A DNA stretch of 6,686 bases, taken from assembly GCA_027620595.1 (NCBI GenBank), contig JAQCDI010000148.1, positions 1 through 6,686 on the forward strand. Direction: 5' to 3'. The DNA is from Bacteroidota bacterium. Lineage in GTDB: Bacteria > Bacteroidota > Rhodothermia > Rhodothermales > UBA10348. Shown here piece after piece: positions 5,830 through 6,686 of the stretch. The position numbers and the translations under genes were made by a program. Within the stretch, counting starts at the first letter, position 1; each line of letters starts with the position of its first letter. The notes under the pieces were generated by a model. The model was given only the letters and a program-made list of their open reading frames with translations. It was not told where the DNA came from and did no database searches.

Positions 5830-6686
5830 TGCCTGCACGACGCATCATCGTGGTAGGAGGCGTGGCCGCCGGTCCGGCCGCCGTGGCCGAGGCCCGGCGC
5901 ACCGACGCCGAGGCCGAGATCATCCTCATCGAGCGCGGGGGAGATATCTCCTACAGCGCCTGTGAGATGCCCATTTTCCTGGCAGGCGAGCTGGCCGATG
6001 CCGATCGGCTCGTGCGCTATGATGCCGAGCGGTTCAGCAGCCGCTTCCGATGCGCCGTCCGTCTGCACACGGAAGTGGTGTCGGTCGAACCCTCCACCCG
6101 GCATGTGGATGTGGTTGACGGGCGAACCGGAGAGCAGTCGTCCCTGTGGTACGATGCGCTGGTGCTGGCCACAGGCGTGGAAGCCAGTGTCCCCGAGACC
6201 TTGAGGACGGCATCGCATCAGGTGCATGTGCTCCGGAGGTTGGAAGATGCGCGGGAGATCCGCAGGCATCTGGACGCGGCGAAGAAGGGGCACGTGGTGG
6301 TGGTCGGTGCCGGGTATGTCGGCCTGGACGGGGTAGAGGCCTTCCACCGCGCAGGGTGGCGCTGCACCCTGCTCTCGTCCGGAGGGCGATTCCTGGGACA
6401 AGCCCTCGATCCGGATGCTGCCGGCTGGGTACGCACCGCGCTGGAGCGCGACGGGGTGGCTGTGCGGGACGAACGCGCCAAAGGACTGGACGTGGATCCG
6501 GACGGGTCCATCCGGGCCGTACGCACCGACAAGGGGGAGCGCATCGGTTGCCAGATGGTCCTGGTGGCCACGGGCACCCGACCCAACACGGCTCTGGCAG
6601 CGTCAGCGGGCCTGAAAATCGGCCCAACGGGTGGACTGGTGGTGCAGGACACCCTGCAGACATCCGAACCGGCCATCTGGGCGTGT
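5829..6686 (+). CDS. CoA-disulfide reductase / NADH oxidase-like FAD oxidoreductase, 5' part
   Basis: The first 286 residues of a pyridine nucleotide-disulfide oxidoreductase; the reading frame stays open to the window edge. The N-terminus has the FAD-binding motif VVGGVAAGPAA (8-18) and E35 ending the second strand. The single redox cysteine Cys45 lies in SYSACEMP (41-48), matching the S-x-x-x-C active site of CoA-disulfide reductases, NADH oxidases and related persulfide reductases, but with Glu-Met where Gly-Leu is usual. LVLATG (111-116) and ATGTRPN (247-253) are the expected FAD-domain motifs, and VVVVGAGYVGLDGVEA (156-171) is the NAD(P)H-binding Rossmann motif, with Asp167 where Glu is common. 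The window ends at AIWAC, just before the expected Gly-Asp of the second FAD motif, so about 150 or more residues (dimerisation domain, possibly a rhodanese domain) are missing. The start is fixed by a strong ribosome-binding site and a one-base overlap with the exporter stop. Likely role: NAD(P)H-dependent reduction of low-molecular-weight disulfides, persulfides or oxygen; the exact substrate is open. Confidence 0.87.
   Translation, partial: MPARRIIVVGGVAAGPAAVAEARRTDAEAEIILIERGGDISYSACEMPIFLAGELADADRLVRYDAERFSSRFRCAVRLHTEVVSVEPSTRHVDVVDGRTGEQSSLWYDALVLATGVEASVPETLRTASHQVHVLRRLEDAREIRRHLDAAKKGHVVVVGAGYVGLDGVEAFHRAGWRCTLLSSGGRFLGQALDPDAAGWVRTALERDGVAVRDERAKGLDVDPDGSIRAVRTDKGERIGCQMVLVATGTRPNTALAASAGLKIGPTGGLVVQDTLQTSEPAIWAC

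Noticed and set aside
4849..5838. Minus-strand open frame of about 329 codons opposite the CDF gene
   Set aside because: It is antisense to a clear six-helix transporter and rich in Asp, His, Gln and Arg without any motif.

Overview
The window is GC-rich, densely packed bacterial chromosome with six genes: two partial genes at the edges and four complete ones. No mobile element, CRISPR array, rRNA or tRNA was seen. The gene set suggests the Rhodothermota/Bacteroidota side of the tree, possibly Rhodothermales. The clues are separate spmA and spmB genes in an apparent non-sporulation setting, a DnaQ-type exonuclease/UvrC-like fusion, methylmalonyl-CoA epimerase, a lipoprotein GH18, and several starts without a clear Shine-Dalgarno sequence. 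This placement is inferred from gene content and is not certain.

Layout. (1) 1-1253, plus: the 3' part of an exonuclease/GIY-YIG/UvrC-N-like nuclease. (2) 2752-1226, minus: an spmA-spmB pair with a 3-base gap. The spmB end overlaps the nuclease gene tail-to-tail by 28 bases. (3) 2753-3141: a 389-base divergent intergenic region, the only long gap, with a bulged hairpin and a shorter dyad. (4) 3142-4371, plus: a secreted lipoprotein of the glycoside hydrolase 18 family. (5) 4754-4365, minus: methylmalonyl-CoA epimerase, overlapping the GH18 gene tail-to-tail by 7 bases. (6) 4870-5829, plus: a cation diffusion facilitator metal exporter. (7) 5829 to the window end, plus: a CoA-disulfide-reductase-like flavoprotein, joined to the exporter by a TGATG stop/start overlap.

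How the genes relate. SpmA and SpmB are almost certainly one two-component membrane unit. The exporter and flavoprotein are very likely co-transcribed and translationally coupled, which suggests a metal or thiol homeostasis role. The nuclease and epimerase look like independent housekeeping genes. The GH18 lipoprotein is divergent from spmAB, and all three belong to families best known from Bacillus spores, which may be coincidence or a shared envelope role. I did not find a clear new multi-gene system. The most unusual points are a roughly 100-residue insertion in SpmA, an atypical transmembrane metal site in the exporter, a Cys-Glu-Met-Pro active-site motif in the flavoprotein, and the intergenic hairpin.
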